A stretch of 45,928 nt of DNA. Source: Candidatus Uhrbacteria bacterium (GTDB lineage: Bacteria; Patescibacteriota; Patescibacteriia; UBA9934). Shown piece by piece: positions 1-9,170 of the stretch (the stretch's first letter is position 1; every line of letters begins with the position of its first letter). The notes under the pieces are model-generated. The model saw nothing but the letters and a program-made list of their open reading frames with translations, was not told the origin of the DNA and did no database searches. Both the position numbers and the translations under genes were made by a program. The DNA is taken from contig CALRHD010000006.1 of the NCBI GenBank assembly GCA_943359325.1, positions 1 to 45,928 on the forward strand, given 5' to 3'.

Positions 1-696
1 AAGTTTGAAAAAACGCTGGCGCAAGGTTTGCGTGAGTTTGAAAAAATCTGGAACGTGAAAAATACAATTTCTGGCGAGGACGCATTTACACTTTATCAGT
101 CTTTTGGTTTTCCACTCGAAGTGACGCAGGAACTTGCGAATGAGCAAGGTCAAGAAGTCAATCGTGATGTTTTTGCGGCAGAGTTTAAAAAACATCAAGA
201 TCTCTCCCGTGCAGGCAGCGAACAAAAGTTTGCAGGTGGGCTTGCGGATCATTCGGTGGAGACAACGCGGTTGCACACGGCGACGCATTTGCTGCACCAA
301 GCGCTACGTGAAGTTCTTGGTGATCATGTTGGGCAAAAGGGGAGTAACATTACGGCAGAGAGAATGCGATTCGACTTTAGTCATGGTGAGAAGGTGACGC
401 AGGAACAGTTGGCGCAAGTTGCAGCGATCGTCAACGAACAAATTAAAAAAGATCTTCCTGTGCATTTTGAATTGTTGACAGTCGACGAAGCGAGGGCGCG
501 TGGGGCGATTGGGCTCTTCGGCGACAAGTATGCAACGCTCGGCGACAAGATGAAGGTTTATTTTGTTGGAGATTTCTCATCTGAAATTTGCGGTGGGCCG
601 CATGTTGCGCATACGGGAGAGCTCGGCGGATTCAAAATAGTCAAGGAAGAGGCTGTTTCGGCAGGAGTACGCAGAATAAAGGCTATTTTAGGCTAA
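1..696 (+). CDS. alaS: Alanyl-tRNA synthetase, C-terminal part (5' end outside window)
   Basis: Open from base 1; HTATHLLHQALREVLG, GxNIxxERMRFDFSH and EICGGPHVAHTGELGGFKI match the AlaRS C-terminal editing region. Confidence 0.95.
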   Translation, partial: KFEKTLAQGLREFEKIWNVKNTISGEDAFTLYQSFGFPLEVTQELANEQGQEVNRDVFAAEFKKHQDLSRAGSEQKFAGGLADHSVETTRLHTATHLLHQALREVLGDHVGQKGSNITAERMRFDFSHGEKVTQEQLAQVAAIVNEQIKKDLPVHFELLTVDEARARGAIGLFGDKYATLGDKMKVYFVGDFSSEICGGPHVAHTGELGGFKIVKEEAVSAGVRRIKAILG

Positions 697-721
697 ATTT
701 GACAGAGTGGAGGGAGGGGTG

Positions 722-750
722 TGGACAAATAGGGGCATATATGCTATATT
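722..750 (+). promoter_or_regulatory. Putative sigma70 promoter for csp
   Basis: TGGACA (722-727), 17 nt, TATATT (745-750) with extended -10 TGC. Confidence 0.55.
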
Positions 751-781
751 ACAACCAGCAAAAAGACGCTGTGTAGAAGTT

Positions 782-807
782 ATTCTGCAAGCGAGCATTT
801 GCAGAAT
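782..807 (+). promoter_or_regulatory. Perfect 9-bp hairpin in csp 5' leader
   Basis: attctgcaa (782-790), 8-nt loop, ttgcagaat (799-807). Confidence 0.5.
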
Positions 808-823
808 TATTAACGCATACACT

Positions 824-1021
824 ATGCAAGGAACAATCAAGCGCCTTACAGACCGCGGTTTTGGCTTCATCGCCCCCGAGGATGGTAGCGCAGACCTCTT
901 CTTCCACTCGAGCGAGCTCGTTGGCGTACAGTTCAACGACCTTCGCGAGGGCGACAAAGTGACTTTCGAAGTCATGCAGTCCGAGAAGGGTCCAAAGGCC
1001 GTGGGAGTTTCCCGCGCGTAA
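824..1021 (+). CDS. csp: Cold shock domain protein (65 aa)
   Basis: MQGTIKRLTDRGFGFIAPEDGSADLFFHSSELVG; RNP1/RNP2-like motifs; the listed ORF start at 707 is too long. Confidence 0.93.
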   Translation: MQGTIKRLTDRGFGFIAPEDGSADLFFHSSELVGVQFNDLREGDKVTFEVMQSEKGPKAVGVSRA

Positions 1022-1034
1022 CCTTTACACAATC

Positions 1035-1060
1035 GCGCCCCGAAAGGGGTGCTTTTGTTT
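1035..1060 (+). terminator. Intrinsic terminator/attenuator after csp
   Basis: GCGCCCC-gaaa-GGGGTGC followed by TTTTGTTT. Confidence 0.65.
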
Positions 1061-1070
1061 GGGGCAATTC

Positions 1071-1100
1071 TTGACACTCCACACATGGTTAGGCTACTAT
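1071..1100 (+). promoter_or_regulatory. Promoter of infA operon
   Basis: TTGACA (1071-1076), 18 nt, TACTAT (1095-1100), 8 nt before the ATG. Confidence 0.65.
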
Positions 1101-1108
1101 TGCGGGGC

Positions 1109-1324
1109 ATGGTAGAAAAAGTGTTTATCGAAATGCGCGGAGAGGTTCTTGAAGCCCTTCCTGCAGGTTCGTTCAGAGTCAAGCTCGAGAACGACCAAGA
1201 GATCATTGCTCACTTGTCGGGAAAAATGCGTCAAAATCGCATTCGTATCCTGCCGGGTGACGATGTCAAAGTTGAGATCAGTCCTTACGATCTCACAAAA
1301 GGACGCATCACGTTCCGCTTCTAG
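1109..1324 (+). CDS. infA: Translation initiation factor IF-1
   Basis: 71 aa; [63 protein letters not shown]. Confidence 0.96.
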   Translation: MVEKVFIEMRGEVLEALPAGSFRVKLENDQEIIAHLSGKMRQNRIRILPGDDVKVEISPYDLTKGRITFRF

Positions 1325-1427
1325 TGCGAACGACATGACGTCCTTCGATGAAATCATCCCGTTCCTTGTCGGATGATTTTATCGTAGAAGTGAGATCCGC
1401 CAGCTGGAGGAAAAAATAAAATACTTT

Positions 1428-1544
1428 ATGAAAGTTCGCGCATCGGTAAAACCAATGTGTCGCGATTGCCAGGTGGTTCGCCGCCAAGGTCGTGTGCACG
1501 TTATCTGCCCAAAGAGTCCCAAACATAAACAACGTCAAGGTTAA
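1428..1544 (+). CDS. rpmJ: 50S ribosomal protein L36 (38 aa, below ORF-track cutoff)
   Basis: [38 protein letters not shown]; zinc ligands conserved. Confidence 0.95.
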   Translation: MKVRASVKPMCRDCQVVRRQGRVHVICPKSPKHKQRQG

Positions 1545-1547
1545 GCT

Positions 1548-1934
1548 ATGGCACGTATTGCTGGAGTCACACTCCCAAACCAAAAACGCATCGTTATTGC
1601 AGTGCAATATATTTATGGCATTGGCAAAACGCGTGCGTCGCAGATTCTTGCAAAGGCAACGGTCGATGAAGATACTCGCGTGAAAGACCTGACACCAGAT
1701 CAGGAAAACGCTATTCGCCTGATTGTCGAAAAGGAATTTCGTGTTGAAGGCGAATTGCGACGCGAGGTACTCGGAAACGTGAAGCGTTTGAAAGATATTG
1801 GTGCGTACCGTGGTGTTCGTCACATGCGCAGTTTGCCGGTTCGTGGGCAGCGCACACGTACGAACTCGCGCACACGTCGCGGCAACGTGCGTAAAACTGC
1901 AGGCAGTGGTCGCCGTGCACTGACAAAGACGTAA
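1548..1934 (+). CDS. rpsM: 30S ribosomal protein S13
   Basis: [26 protein letters not shown]...[14 protein letters not shown]. Confidence 0.97.
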   Translation: MARIAGVTLPNQKRIVIAVQYIYGIGKTRASQILAKATVDEDTRVKDLTPDQENAIRLIVEKEFRVEGELRREVLGNVKRLKDIGAYRGVRHMRSLPVRGQRTRTNSRTRRGNVRKTAGSGRRALTKT

Positions 1935-1937
1935 TTT

Positions 1938-2405
1938 ATGACTGACGAAATTATCAAAACTGAAGTTGCTGAGGACGTTGTCGCCGCTCCTGTTGCGTCA
2001 AAGAAAGTTGACGCAAAAACACTCCGCACTGCGAAAGGGAAGAAGCGTGTGATACGCACCGTGCCGCAGGGTCGTGCGTACATTCACGCAAGTTTTAACA
2101 ACACCATCGTGACGCTCTGCGACGCGAACGGCAATACGATTGCATGGGCATCGGCAGGAAACTGCGGATTCAAAGGTCCGAAGAAAGCAACGCCATACGC
2201 CGCAAGCGTCATTGTGAAAAAAGTTACCGACCTTGTTGCGCCTTACGGTTTGAAAGACATTTCCGTTTTTGTCACAGGTATTGGTAATGGTCGCGACGGC
2301 GCATTGCGCGCACTGAACGGCAGCGGATTCAACGTACTCTCGATTAAAGACTTGACGCCCGTGGCGCATAATGGATGCCGCCCTCGCCGTGCACGTCGCG
2401 TCTAA
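1938..2405 (+). CDS. rpsK: 30S ribosomal protein S11
   Basis: AYIHASFNNTIVTLCDANGNTIAWASAG...HNGCRPRRARRV. Confidence 0.97.
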   Translation: MTDEIIKTEVAEDVVAAPVASKKVDAKTLRTAKGKKRVIRTVPQGRAYIHASFNNTIVTLCDANGNTIAWASAGNCGFKGPKKATPYAASVIVKKVTDLVAPYGLKDISVFVTGIGNGRDGALRALNGSGFNVLSIKDLTPVAHNGCRPRRARRV

Positions 2406-2410
2406 CGATT

Positions 2411-3034
2411 ATGGGAAAGACATTAAACAAATTGGGAAAGATGAGCCGTCGCGAAGGTATTCCGCTTTCCACAAGCGCGAGTATTTTGAAGCTCATGCAA
2501 AAGCGTCCATATGCTCCGGGGGTTCACGGCAAGGTCAACGCGGGTCGCCCGTCGCGTCTCTCTGTATTCGGTCAGCAGTTGCGTGAAAAGCAAAAGGCGA
2601 AGCGTTTGTACGGTATAATGGAACGACAGTTCCGCAAGTATTTTGCAAAAGCCTCGAGCTTGGAAGGCAATACAGGTGAACAGCTCTGCCGTTTGCTCGA
2701 GCTGCGACTGGACAACGCAGTGTTTCGCCTCGGTTTTGCGAAGACGCGTCCACAGGCTCGTCAGATGGTGAGTCATGGCATGTTCCTCGTGAATGGCGGT
2801 AAGGTCGACATTGCGTCGTATCAGGTACATATTGGTGACATCATCGAAATTCGCCCAGGCAAAGTCGACAAAAAAGTGTTCGGTGATCTCGACGACCGCA
2901 TAAAGTCTGCAATTGTCCCAGGTTGGCTGCACATGGAAGGAAAGAAAGGCAAAGTGGTAAGCGCTCCGGCAGGCGAGGACCTTAAGGAAGCATTTGACCC
3001 TAAACTCATCGTCGAGTTCTACTCGATGCGATAA
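2411..3034 (+). CDS. rpsD: 30S ribosomal protein S4
   Basis: KKLG/EKQK-type S4 N-terminus and S4 RNA-binding domain LRLDNAVFRLGFAKTRPQARQMVSHGMFLVNG. Confidence 0.96.
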   Translation: MGKTLNKLGKMSRREGIPLSTSASILKLMQKRPYAPGVHGKVNAGRPSRLSVFGQQLREKQKAKRLYGIMERQFRKYFAKASSLEGNTGEQLCRLLELRLDNAVFRLGFAKTRPQARQMVSHGMFLVNGGKVDIASYQVHIGDIIEIRPGKVDKKVFGDLDDRIKSAIVPGWLHMEGKKGKVVSAPAGEDLKEAFDPKLIVEFYSMR

Positions 3035-3046
3035 TCGCCTTATTCT

Positions 3047-3790
3047 ATGGAGAATATTCTCCTTCCATCAAAGATGTACTTCACGAAAGGTGAACGTGAG
3101 CACGAAGGCGTGCTCACAATCGAGCCATTGCACCATGGGTATGGTGTGACAGTGGGGAACGCACTTCGCCGTGTGCTTCTTGCTTCACTTCCGGGTTCCG
3201 CAGTTGTCGCCATGAAAATCAAAGGCGTGCAACACGAATTCTCGGCAGTGAATGGCGTCAAGGAAGACGCGCTTGAAATCATGCTCAACCTGAAGCAGTT
3301 GCGCATGAAGGTGCACACAGAAGAGCCTGTTACCGTGAAGGTGACGTCAAAAAAGGCGGGTGTGTTGACCGCGGCCGATATCACGGCAAATGCGGACGTT
3401 GAAATCATGAATCCCGATCTCGTATTGTGTACGTTGACAGATAACGTACCATTTGACATGGACATTACCGTGTCACGCGGTCGCGGCTATCTGCCAACAG
3501 AAGAGCGTGAACATGCCACTACGGAAATCGGCGTTATGGCAATTGACGCGCTGTTCAGTCCTGTGCGCCAAGTCGGCATTCGTGTCGAAAACACGCGCGT
3601 TGGCGAAATTACAAACTACGACAAACTCGTCATGAACATTTTGACCGACGGAACAATTACATCGCAGGAAGCGGTCGAACATGCAACAAAAATTCTCCTC
3701 AACCATTTTACGTGGATTCAAAGTCAGTTGAGCCACGCGTCGCTTACCGAACAGATCGCTAAGGCCGCGGACGCTTCCGCTGAAGAGTAA
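3047..3790 (+). CDS. rpoA: RNA polymerase alpha subunit, N-terminal domain only (247 aa)
   Basis: HGYGVTVGNALRRVLLASLPGSAVVAMKIKGVQHEFSAVNGVKED; ends before any alpha-CTD. Confidence 0.95.
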   Translation: MENILLPSKMYFTKGEREHEGVLTIEPLHHGYGVTVGNALRRVLLASLPGSAVVAMKIKGVQHEFSAVNGVKEDALEIMLNLKQLRMKVHTEEPVTVKVTSKKAGVLTAADITANADVEIMNPDLVLCTLTDNVPFDMDITVSRGRGYLPTEEREHATTEIGVMAIDALFSPVRQVGIRVENTRVGEITNYDKLVMNILTDGTITSQEAVEHATKILLNHFTWIQSQLSHASLTEQIAKAADASAEE

Positions 3791-3791
3791 T

Positions 3792-4142
3792 ATGCGACAT
3801 CGCAGTACAAAAAAGACGTTCGGACGGCACACCTCGGCGCGAAAAGCGCTCGAGCGTGATTTGGTGACGAGTCTCGTGACATACGAGAAGATCGAAACCA
3901 CGATTGCGAAGGCGAAGTATTGTCGCCCCGCTATTGAAAAGCTTATCACCGACAGCAAACGCGGAGATTTGGCGACACGACGTGCGCTCATGGCGTATTT
4001 CGCAACCGAGCAGCCCGTCAAAAAGTTGCTCGAGGTGCTTGGTCCACGTTTTATGGATCGTACGGGAGGCTATACGCGCGTTACGCAGCTCGGCACGCGC
4101 AAGGGCGACAAAGCGCCAATGGCGTTGATTGAACTTGTATAA
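3792..4142 (+). CDS. rplQ: 50S ribosomal protein L17
   Basis: MRHRSTKKTFGRHTSARKALERDLVTSLVTYEKIETT. Confidence 0.95.
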   Translation: MRHRSTKKTFGRHTSARKALERDLVTSLVTYEKIETTIAKAKYCRPAIEKLITDSKRGDLATRRALMAYFATEQPVKKLLEVLGPRFMDRTGGYTRVTQLGTRKGDKAPMALIELV

Positions 4143-4143
4143 T

Positions 4144-4503
4144 ATGACACCGAAAATCGAACATCCTCTCGTTGCGTTCGACGCGACGGACAAAATTCTT
4201 GGACGCTTTGCTTCGCAGATTGCGCGCTCACTTATGGGCAAGACGAGTCCTGCGTACCAGCCGCACATTGATTCAGGTGCAAAAGTCGTCGTGACAAACG
4301 TCGACAAAATTAAAGTTACAGGAAAAAAGATGGTGCAAAAAATGTACTATCACCACACGGGTCACCCAGGCGGTTTGCGCACAAAGAGCTTGCAGGCCAA
4401 GTGGAACGAAAGCCCGGCCGAAGTGTTGCGTATGGCAGTTTCGCGCATGTTGCCAAAGAACCGCTTGCGCACGGGACGTCTGTTGCGACTCAACATCAAA
4501 TAA
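4144..4503 (+). CDS. rplM: 50S ribosomal protein L13
   Basis: VAFDATDKILGRFASQIARSLMGK...YYHHTGHPGGLRTKS. Confidence 0.95.
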   Translation: MTPKIEHPLVAFDATDKILGRFASQIARSLMGKTSPAYQPHIDSGAKVVVTNVDKIKVTGKKMVQKMYYHHTGHPGGLRTKSLQAKWNESPAEVLRMAVSRMLPKNRLRTGRLLRLNIK

Positions 4504-4505
4504 TT

Positions 4506-4901
4506 ATGGCCGAAAAATATTTCCAATCCGTCGGGCGTCGCAAGTCCGCTGTTGCACAGGTTCGTCTTTTCCCTGAAGGGAACGGCACGATTACGGTCAA
4601 CGACAAACCAATGACGGAGTACTTCACCACGCCGCGTCTTCGTGCAGCAGTTATGGCGCCATTGACGCAGGCAGGGAAGGTAACGACGATGAACGTCACC
4701 GTGCGTGCCGTGGGCGGTGGTCCAGTCGGCCAAAGTGATGCCGTAAAACTCGGCATTGCTCGTGCACTCGTCATGTTCGACGCCGACAATAAACCCGGCC
4801 TCAAAGCGCAGCATTTACTTACACGCGATCCTCGCAAAAAGGAACGCAAAAAGTTCGGTAAACGCGGCGCCCGTCGCAGCCCACAGTGGCGCAAGCGTTA
4901 A
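4506..4901 (+). CDS. rpsI: 30S ribosomal protein S9
   Basis: YFQSVGRRKSAVAQVRLFPEGNG...KKFGKRGARRSPQWRKR. Confidence 0.96.
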   Translation: MAEKYFQSVGRRKSAVAQVRLFPEGNGTITVNDKPMTEYFTTPRLRAAVMAPLTQAGKVTTMNVTVRAVGGGPVGQSDAVKLGIARALVMFDADNKPGLKAQHLLTRDPRKKERKKFGKRGARRSPQWRKR

Positions 4902-4916
4902 TGTATCAACGATGCC

Positions 4917-4949
4917 AAAACCCCTCGCTCATGCGAGGGGTTTTCTTTT
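4917..4949 (+). terminator. Intrinsic terminator of ribosomal protein operon
   Basis: aaaaCCCCTCGCtcatGCGAGGGGttttctttt. Confidence 0.9.
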
Positions 4950-4965
4950 GGGATAACCGTGGCCG

Positions 4966-5009
4966 TGTGGTTTAGCCACATGGCGGGTGGCTAAACCACA
5001 TGGTACGAT
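4966..5009 (+). promoter_or_regulatory. 14-bp perfect inverted repeat plus extended -10 upstream of flippase gene
   Basis: TGTGGTTTAGCCAC (4966-4979), 7 nt, GTGGCTAAACCACA (4987-5000), then TGG-TACGAT (5004-5009), 6 nt before ATG 5016. Confidence 0.6.
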
Positions 5010-5015
5010 GTTCTT

Positions 5016-6479
5016 ATGCTTAATCCGCAAACACTGGCGAAAAATACGATGTTTCTGACGGTCGCATCCGTCGGGCAAAAGGTGATTGCGTTTTTGTATT
5101 TTAGCGTTATCGCACGAACGATTGGGGTGGAGAATACGGGTGCATATTTTTTAGCGCTTGCCGTGGTGACAACAATCGGTGTGCTCGACGACGTAGGGTT
5201 GACGTCGGTGCTTATTCGTGAAGTCGCACGAGTACCAGAGAAGGCAAAAGAATGGACGCAAAACGTAATTGGGGCAAAGTGCATTGCGATGCCGCTCACC
5301 GTGCTCGTTGCATTCTTTGTGCCTGCAATGTTTGGCTACGACGGCGACTCGGCAACGCTGGTACGTATCGCGATTGCAATCATGCTTTCTGACACGCTGT
5401 CCCTCACATTTTATGGCGTACTGCGTGGTTTGCACGTACTGAAATATGAATCGCTTGGCATATTTGTGGGGCAGGGGCTTACGGCAGCGCTTGGCGCAGT
5501 ATTTTTGTTGACGGGGCACGGTACCCTGCCGCTTCTCGTTGTTGCCCTCATCGCGGGTAGCACATGGAATGCGGTATTTTCGGCGGTGCAGGTCGTGCGT
5601 CGACTTGGCATTGGTGTATTGCAGCCGTCGTTCTCGTTCGGACTTTCGCCGCTTCGTGCGGCGTCTGCGTTCTTTCTTGCCGCACTATTCGTCAAAGTGT
5701 ACTCGTACATTGATTCGTTCACGCTCAATGCCGTTATCGGTAAAGAGGCAGTGGGGTTATATAGCGTTGCATATAAATTGACGTACGCATTTCAATTTTT
5801 GCCAATGGCGTTTGTCGGTGCGTTGTACCCCACGTTCGCCGCACACGTCGGCAATATTCCCGCACTCCGTAAAACACTCATCGACGCACTGTGGTACGTT
5901 GCACTCCTTGCGGTGCCAATCGTATTCGGTATCTTTGCGCTTGCACCTGAAATCGTCCGCTACTTTTACGGTGCAGCGTACGCAGGTTCGGTACTTCCAC
6001 TTTCGATTCTTATTTTTGTTCTCCTTTTTATCTTTATCGACTTTCCGATCGGCGCACTGTTGAACGCGACAGGGCGACAAGTGACGAAAACAAAAATAAT
6101 GGGTGCGACGATGGTCGTCAATGCGGTCGCAAACATCGTACTCGTACCACGAATTGGCGTTCCAGGGGCGAGTGTCGCGGGACTCATCACCTTCATCTTT
6201 ATGTGTATGGCAGGGTGGTATTGCTTGCCGTCATCACTCGGCATTCGCCTCCGCGATCTTGTACGCAGCATTGGTGGCATTGTCGTTGCAGGTATCATAA
6301 TGTCTTTCGTGGTGATCGTGGTAAAACAGTATGTATATTGGATGCTCGCTGTTCCTGTTGGCGCAGCAGTATTTTTTGCGGCGCTTGTCGCGACAAAGTC
6401 ATTTACCATAGAACACGTCCGCACGTTCCGACACTCTCTTCGTTCCACATCGTATGCGAATACTCCTTCCGACTCTTGA
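5016..6479 (+). CDS. Polysaccharide flippase (Wzx/MOP superfamily)
   Basis: 487 aa multi-pass membrane protein; NTMFLTVASVGQKVIAFLYFSVIARTIGVENTGAYFLAL. Confidence 0.88.
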   Translation: MLNPQTLAKNTMFLTVASVGQKVIAFLYFSVIARTIGVENTGAYFLALAVVTTIGVLDDVGLTSVLIREVARVPEKAKEWTQNVIGAKCIAMPLTVLVAFFVPAMFGYDGDSATLVRIAIAIMLSDTLSLTFYGVLRGLHVLKYESLGIFVGQGLTAALGAVFLLTGHGTLPLLVVALIAGSTWNAVFSAVQVVRRLGIGVLQPSFSFGLSPLRAASAFFLAALFVKVYSYIDSFTLNAVIGKEAVGLYSVAYKLTYAFQFLPMAFVGALYPTFAAHVGNIPALRKTLIDALWYVALLAVPIVFGIFALAPEIVRYFYGAAYAGSVLPLSILIFVLLFIFIDFPIGALLNATGRQVTKTKIMGATMVVNAVANIVLVPRIGVPGASVAGLITFIFMCMAGWYCLPSSLGIRLRDLVRSIGGIVVAGIIMSFVVIVVKQYVYWMLAVPVGAAVFFAALVATKSFTIEHVRTFRHSLRSTSYANTPSDS

Positions 6480-7449
6480 CGATCCGTCGTCTCACGGCGG
6501 TGTTGCACGCTACATAGACGCAATAGCAAAAACGTTTTCAAACGTTCGTGTTGTATTTGTCGACATCAAACATCTCACCCGATTTTTTTGGAACGCATAT
6601 CACGAATATGACGAGTTGTGGGTGCATCACGTTTTGCCGATCGGTACGCGCGCATGGATGTACCGAATGTGTGGGGGAAAACCCTATGTGATTTTTCTGC
6701 ATGGTCTTGATTTCGACCTTGCACGTCGCAATGTCTGGAAGCGTTGGCTCACGCGCCGCATTCTTCGCAACGCAAAAAACGTCGTGACGAATTCACATGC
6801 ACTCGCGAACGAGGTCGCTCTATTCGCGAGTATTCCCGATCCGCTTGTCGTCTATCCGTGCGTCGACGATGCACTTGTTGCTGCTGCATGTACTATCCTC
6901 CCATCCCACTATCCTCTCATCCCACTTCGCCTCCTCACTGTAGGACGATTGGTAGAACGCAAGGGTCATCTTACGGTTATTGAGGCAATAAAAGACGATG
7001 ATCGTTTTTCGTATACGATTGTGGGTGACGGGGAAATGAAGGAAGAGATTCAACAAAAAATTCGTGAGTATGCGCTTGAGGATCGTGTGCAGATTCACGG
7101 TAACGTCGACAATGTCGCGCTGGCGAATTTCTACATGAACGCCGATGTGTTTGTGATGCCTTCGCACAAATCCGCGAGCGATCGAGAGGGTTTTGGCATC
7201 GTCTATCTTGAAGCGGCGTTATTCGGTTTACCTGTTATTGCGGTGCGTCAGCCCGGAGTCGACGAGGCGGTTGTTGACGGTGAAACGGGTGTGTGTATCG
7301 AGGACGCTGTTGCTGTATTGCAGAGTACACTGAGACACATGGTGACCGACCCGACACGTGTAGGTGAAATGGGTTTGCGGGGCAGGGAGCGCGTGCTTGC
7401 CGAATTTACGCGTGAGAAGCAATTTGGTAGGCTTCGAGAGTTACTATGA
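6454..7449 (+). CDS. Glycosyltransferase family 4
   Basis: LLTVGRLVERKGHLTVIEAI...VFVMPSHKSASDREGFGIVYLEAALFGLPVIAV. Confidence 0.92.
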   Translation: MRILLPTLDDPSSHGGVARYIDAIAKTFSNVRVVFVDIKHLTRFFWNAYHEYDELWVHHVLPIGTRAWMYRMCGGKPYVIFLHGLDFDLARRNVWKRWLTRRILRNAKNVVTNSHALANEVALFASIPDPLVVYPCVDDALVAAACTILPSHYPLIPLRLLTVGRLVERKGHLTVIEAIKDDDRFSYTIVGDGEMKEEIQQKIREYALEDRVQIHGNVDNVALANFYMNADVFVMPSHKSASDREGFGIVYLEAALFGLPVIAVRQPGVDEAVVDGETGVCIEDAVAVLQSTLRHMVTDPTRVGEMGLRGRERVLAEFTREKQFGRLRELL

Positions 7450-8195
7450 AATCGCTTGTTTCCATCATCATCCCAACGTATCAACACGCACGAATCTTGC
7501 CGCAGTGTTTGGATTCTGTATTTCTACAAACGTACCCCGACATTGAAGTCATTGTGGTTGATGACGGCTCGACAGACGACACGCAGGACGTGCTTCGGTT
7601 GTATGCCGATCGTGTCACAATCATTGCGCAGAAAAATAGTGGGTCGAACAGAGCGCGCAATAGAGGTTTCGCAGCATCGTACGGCACATATATCATTTTC
7701 GTCGATGCGGATGTCATTATGCACCCCGAAATGATTGCACGATGTGTTGCAGCGCTTGACGATGACCGTGAGGCGAGCATTGCATATAGTGATTTCCGTT
7801 TCGGGTGGAAGCGGTTTTTCACGCCAACATGGGACGCCGAGCGATTGCATCGAATGAATTATATTCATACAACCTCACTTATTCGCCGTAGCGCCTTTCC
7901 AGGGTTCGACGAGTCAATTCGTCGATTTCAGGATTGGGATGTATGGCTGACCATGCTCGAACAAAAAAAACGTGGCGTGAAAGTCGACGGTATTTTGTTT
8001 CATTGTATCATTGACGGCGTATCGCGGATTGGTTCGTCGTGGCTGCCGTCGTTTGTGTACCGCCTTCCGTGGCACATGTTGCCGTGGGTTCCACAGCGCA
8101 TTGCGAAGTATGAGGAGGCACGTGATGTCATTTTGGCGAAGCATCATAGCGACCAAGCCGCGAGTGGTACTTTTCACGACTCGTGGAGGAAATAG
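7446..8195 (+). CDS. Glycosyltransferase family 2
   Basis: VSIIIPTYQHARILPQCLDSVFLQTYPDIEVIVVDDGSTDDT; ATGA overlap with upstream gene. Confidence 0.93.
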   Translation: MKSLVSIIIPTYQHARILPQCLDSVFLQTYPDIEVIVVDDGSTDDTQDVLRLYADRVTIIAQKNSGSNRARNRGFAASYGTYIIFVDADVIMHPEMIARCVAALDDDREASIAYSDFRFGWKRFFTPTWDAERLHRMNYIHTTSLIRRSAFPGFDESIRRFQDWDVWLTMLEQKKRGVKVDGILFHCIIDGVSRIGSSWLPSFVYRLPWHMLPWVPQRIAKYEEARDVILAKHHSDQAASGTFHDSWRK

Positions 8196-8318
8196 CACGA
8201 TTCAGTCGTCGAGTCCTATTCAGGATATATTCGACGATCGTAAGAGTGCTCCTCCGCGATGTCGGGAAAACGTACCCGAGCGGCGTAGGGAGCGTAGATA
8301 AAACTTGTACAAGACATT

Positions 8319-9167
8319 ATGCCAACACTCTCCATTGTCATTCTCACATACCACGAAGACATCGCCGTATTGCGCGATTGTTTTTCGAGTGTACGCGATT
8401 CGATTGGAGTTTCACCGGAAATTTTTGTGGTCGACAATGCACTGCGCGAAGAAACGGAAGAACTACTTTTTGAGATTCTCCCAAGCGCAACATACATACC
8501 GAACGCCGAGAATCGTGGGTTCGCAGCAGGTGTGAATCAGGGCATGCAAAAAAGCACGGGGAAGTACGTGCTGCTTCTGAATCCTGATACCGTACTACCA
8601 CCCGTCACACTTTCAAAAATGCTCGACTACATGGAGCGAGATGCCGGTGTTGGTATTGGCAGTTGCATCATTCGTTATCCCGACGGAAAGCTACAGGAAA
8701 GCATTCGACGGTTCCCGACGCTCATAGATCAGCTTGTGGTAATGTCGAAATTGCCGCATATTTTTCCACAACTCCTTGATCGCTATATGATGCGCGATGC
8801 CGACCCCGAGGCAACGAATGATGTGGACAGCATCATGGGCGCGTTCATGATGATTCGTCGCGGCGTCATCGATCATATAGGGCTTTTTGACGAGCGCTAT
8901 TTTATCTGGTTCGAAGAGGTTGATTATTGTAAAATGACGAAGGACGCGGGCTTCGCCATTCGTTCGTACGGCGATTGTCACATTGTGCATCACAAAGGGC
9001 ATGCATTCAGTAAGCTCGCGACTATTCGCAAGCAACGCTGGATTCGCGAAAGCATGCGAAAGTATTTCGCGAAGCACCATGGGCGTCTACCAAATCTTGT
9101 ACTCTGGTTGCTCGCACCGATATTTATCACCCTTGCATATTGCACCGCCATTATCAAGCGTCGCTAA
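8319..9167 (+). CDS. Glycosyltransferase family 2 (rhamnosyltransferase-like)
   Basis: LSIVILTYHEDIAVLRDCF...VLLLNPDTVLPP...FDERYFIWFEEVDYC. Confidence 0.9.
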   Translation: MPTLSIVILTYHEDIAVLRDCFSSVRDSIGVSPEIFVVDNALREETEELLFEILPSATYIPNAENRGFAAGVNQGMQKSTGKYVLLLNPDTVLPPVTLSKMLDYMERDAGVGIGSCIIRYPDGKLQESIRRFPTLIDQLVVMSKLPHIFPQLLDRYMMRDADPEATNDVDSIMGAFMMIRRGVIDHIGLFDERYFIWFEEVDYCKMTKDAGFAIRSYGDCHIVHHKGHAFSKLATIRKQRWIRESMRKYFAKHHGRLPNLVLWLLAPIFITLAYCTAIIKRR

Positions 9168-9170
9168 CCT

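Noticed and set aside
8196-8318. Possible gene remnant (in-frame LLRDVGKTYPSG resembling an ABC ATPase start) between two GT2 genes
   Set aside because: Only a short resemblance, probably coincidence; the CTTGTACAAG palindrome at 8304-8313 is too short to interpret alone
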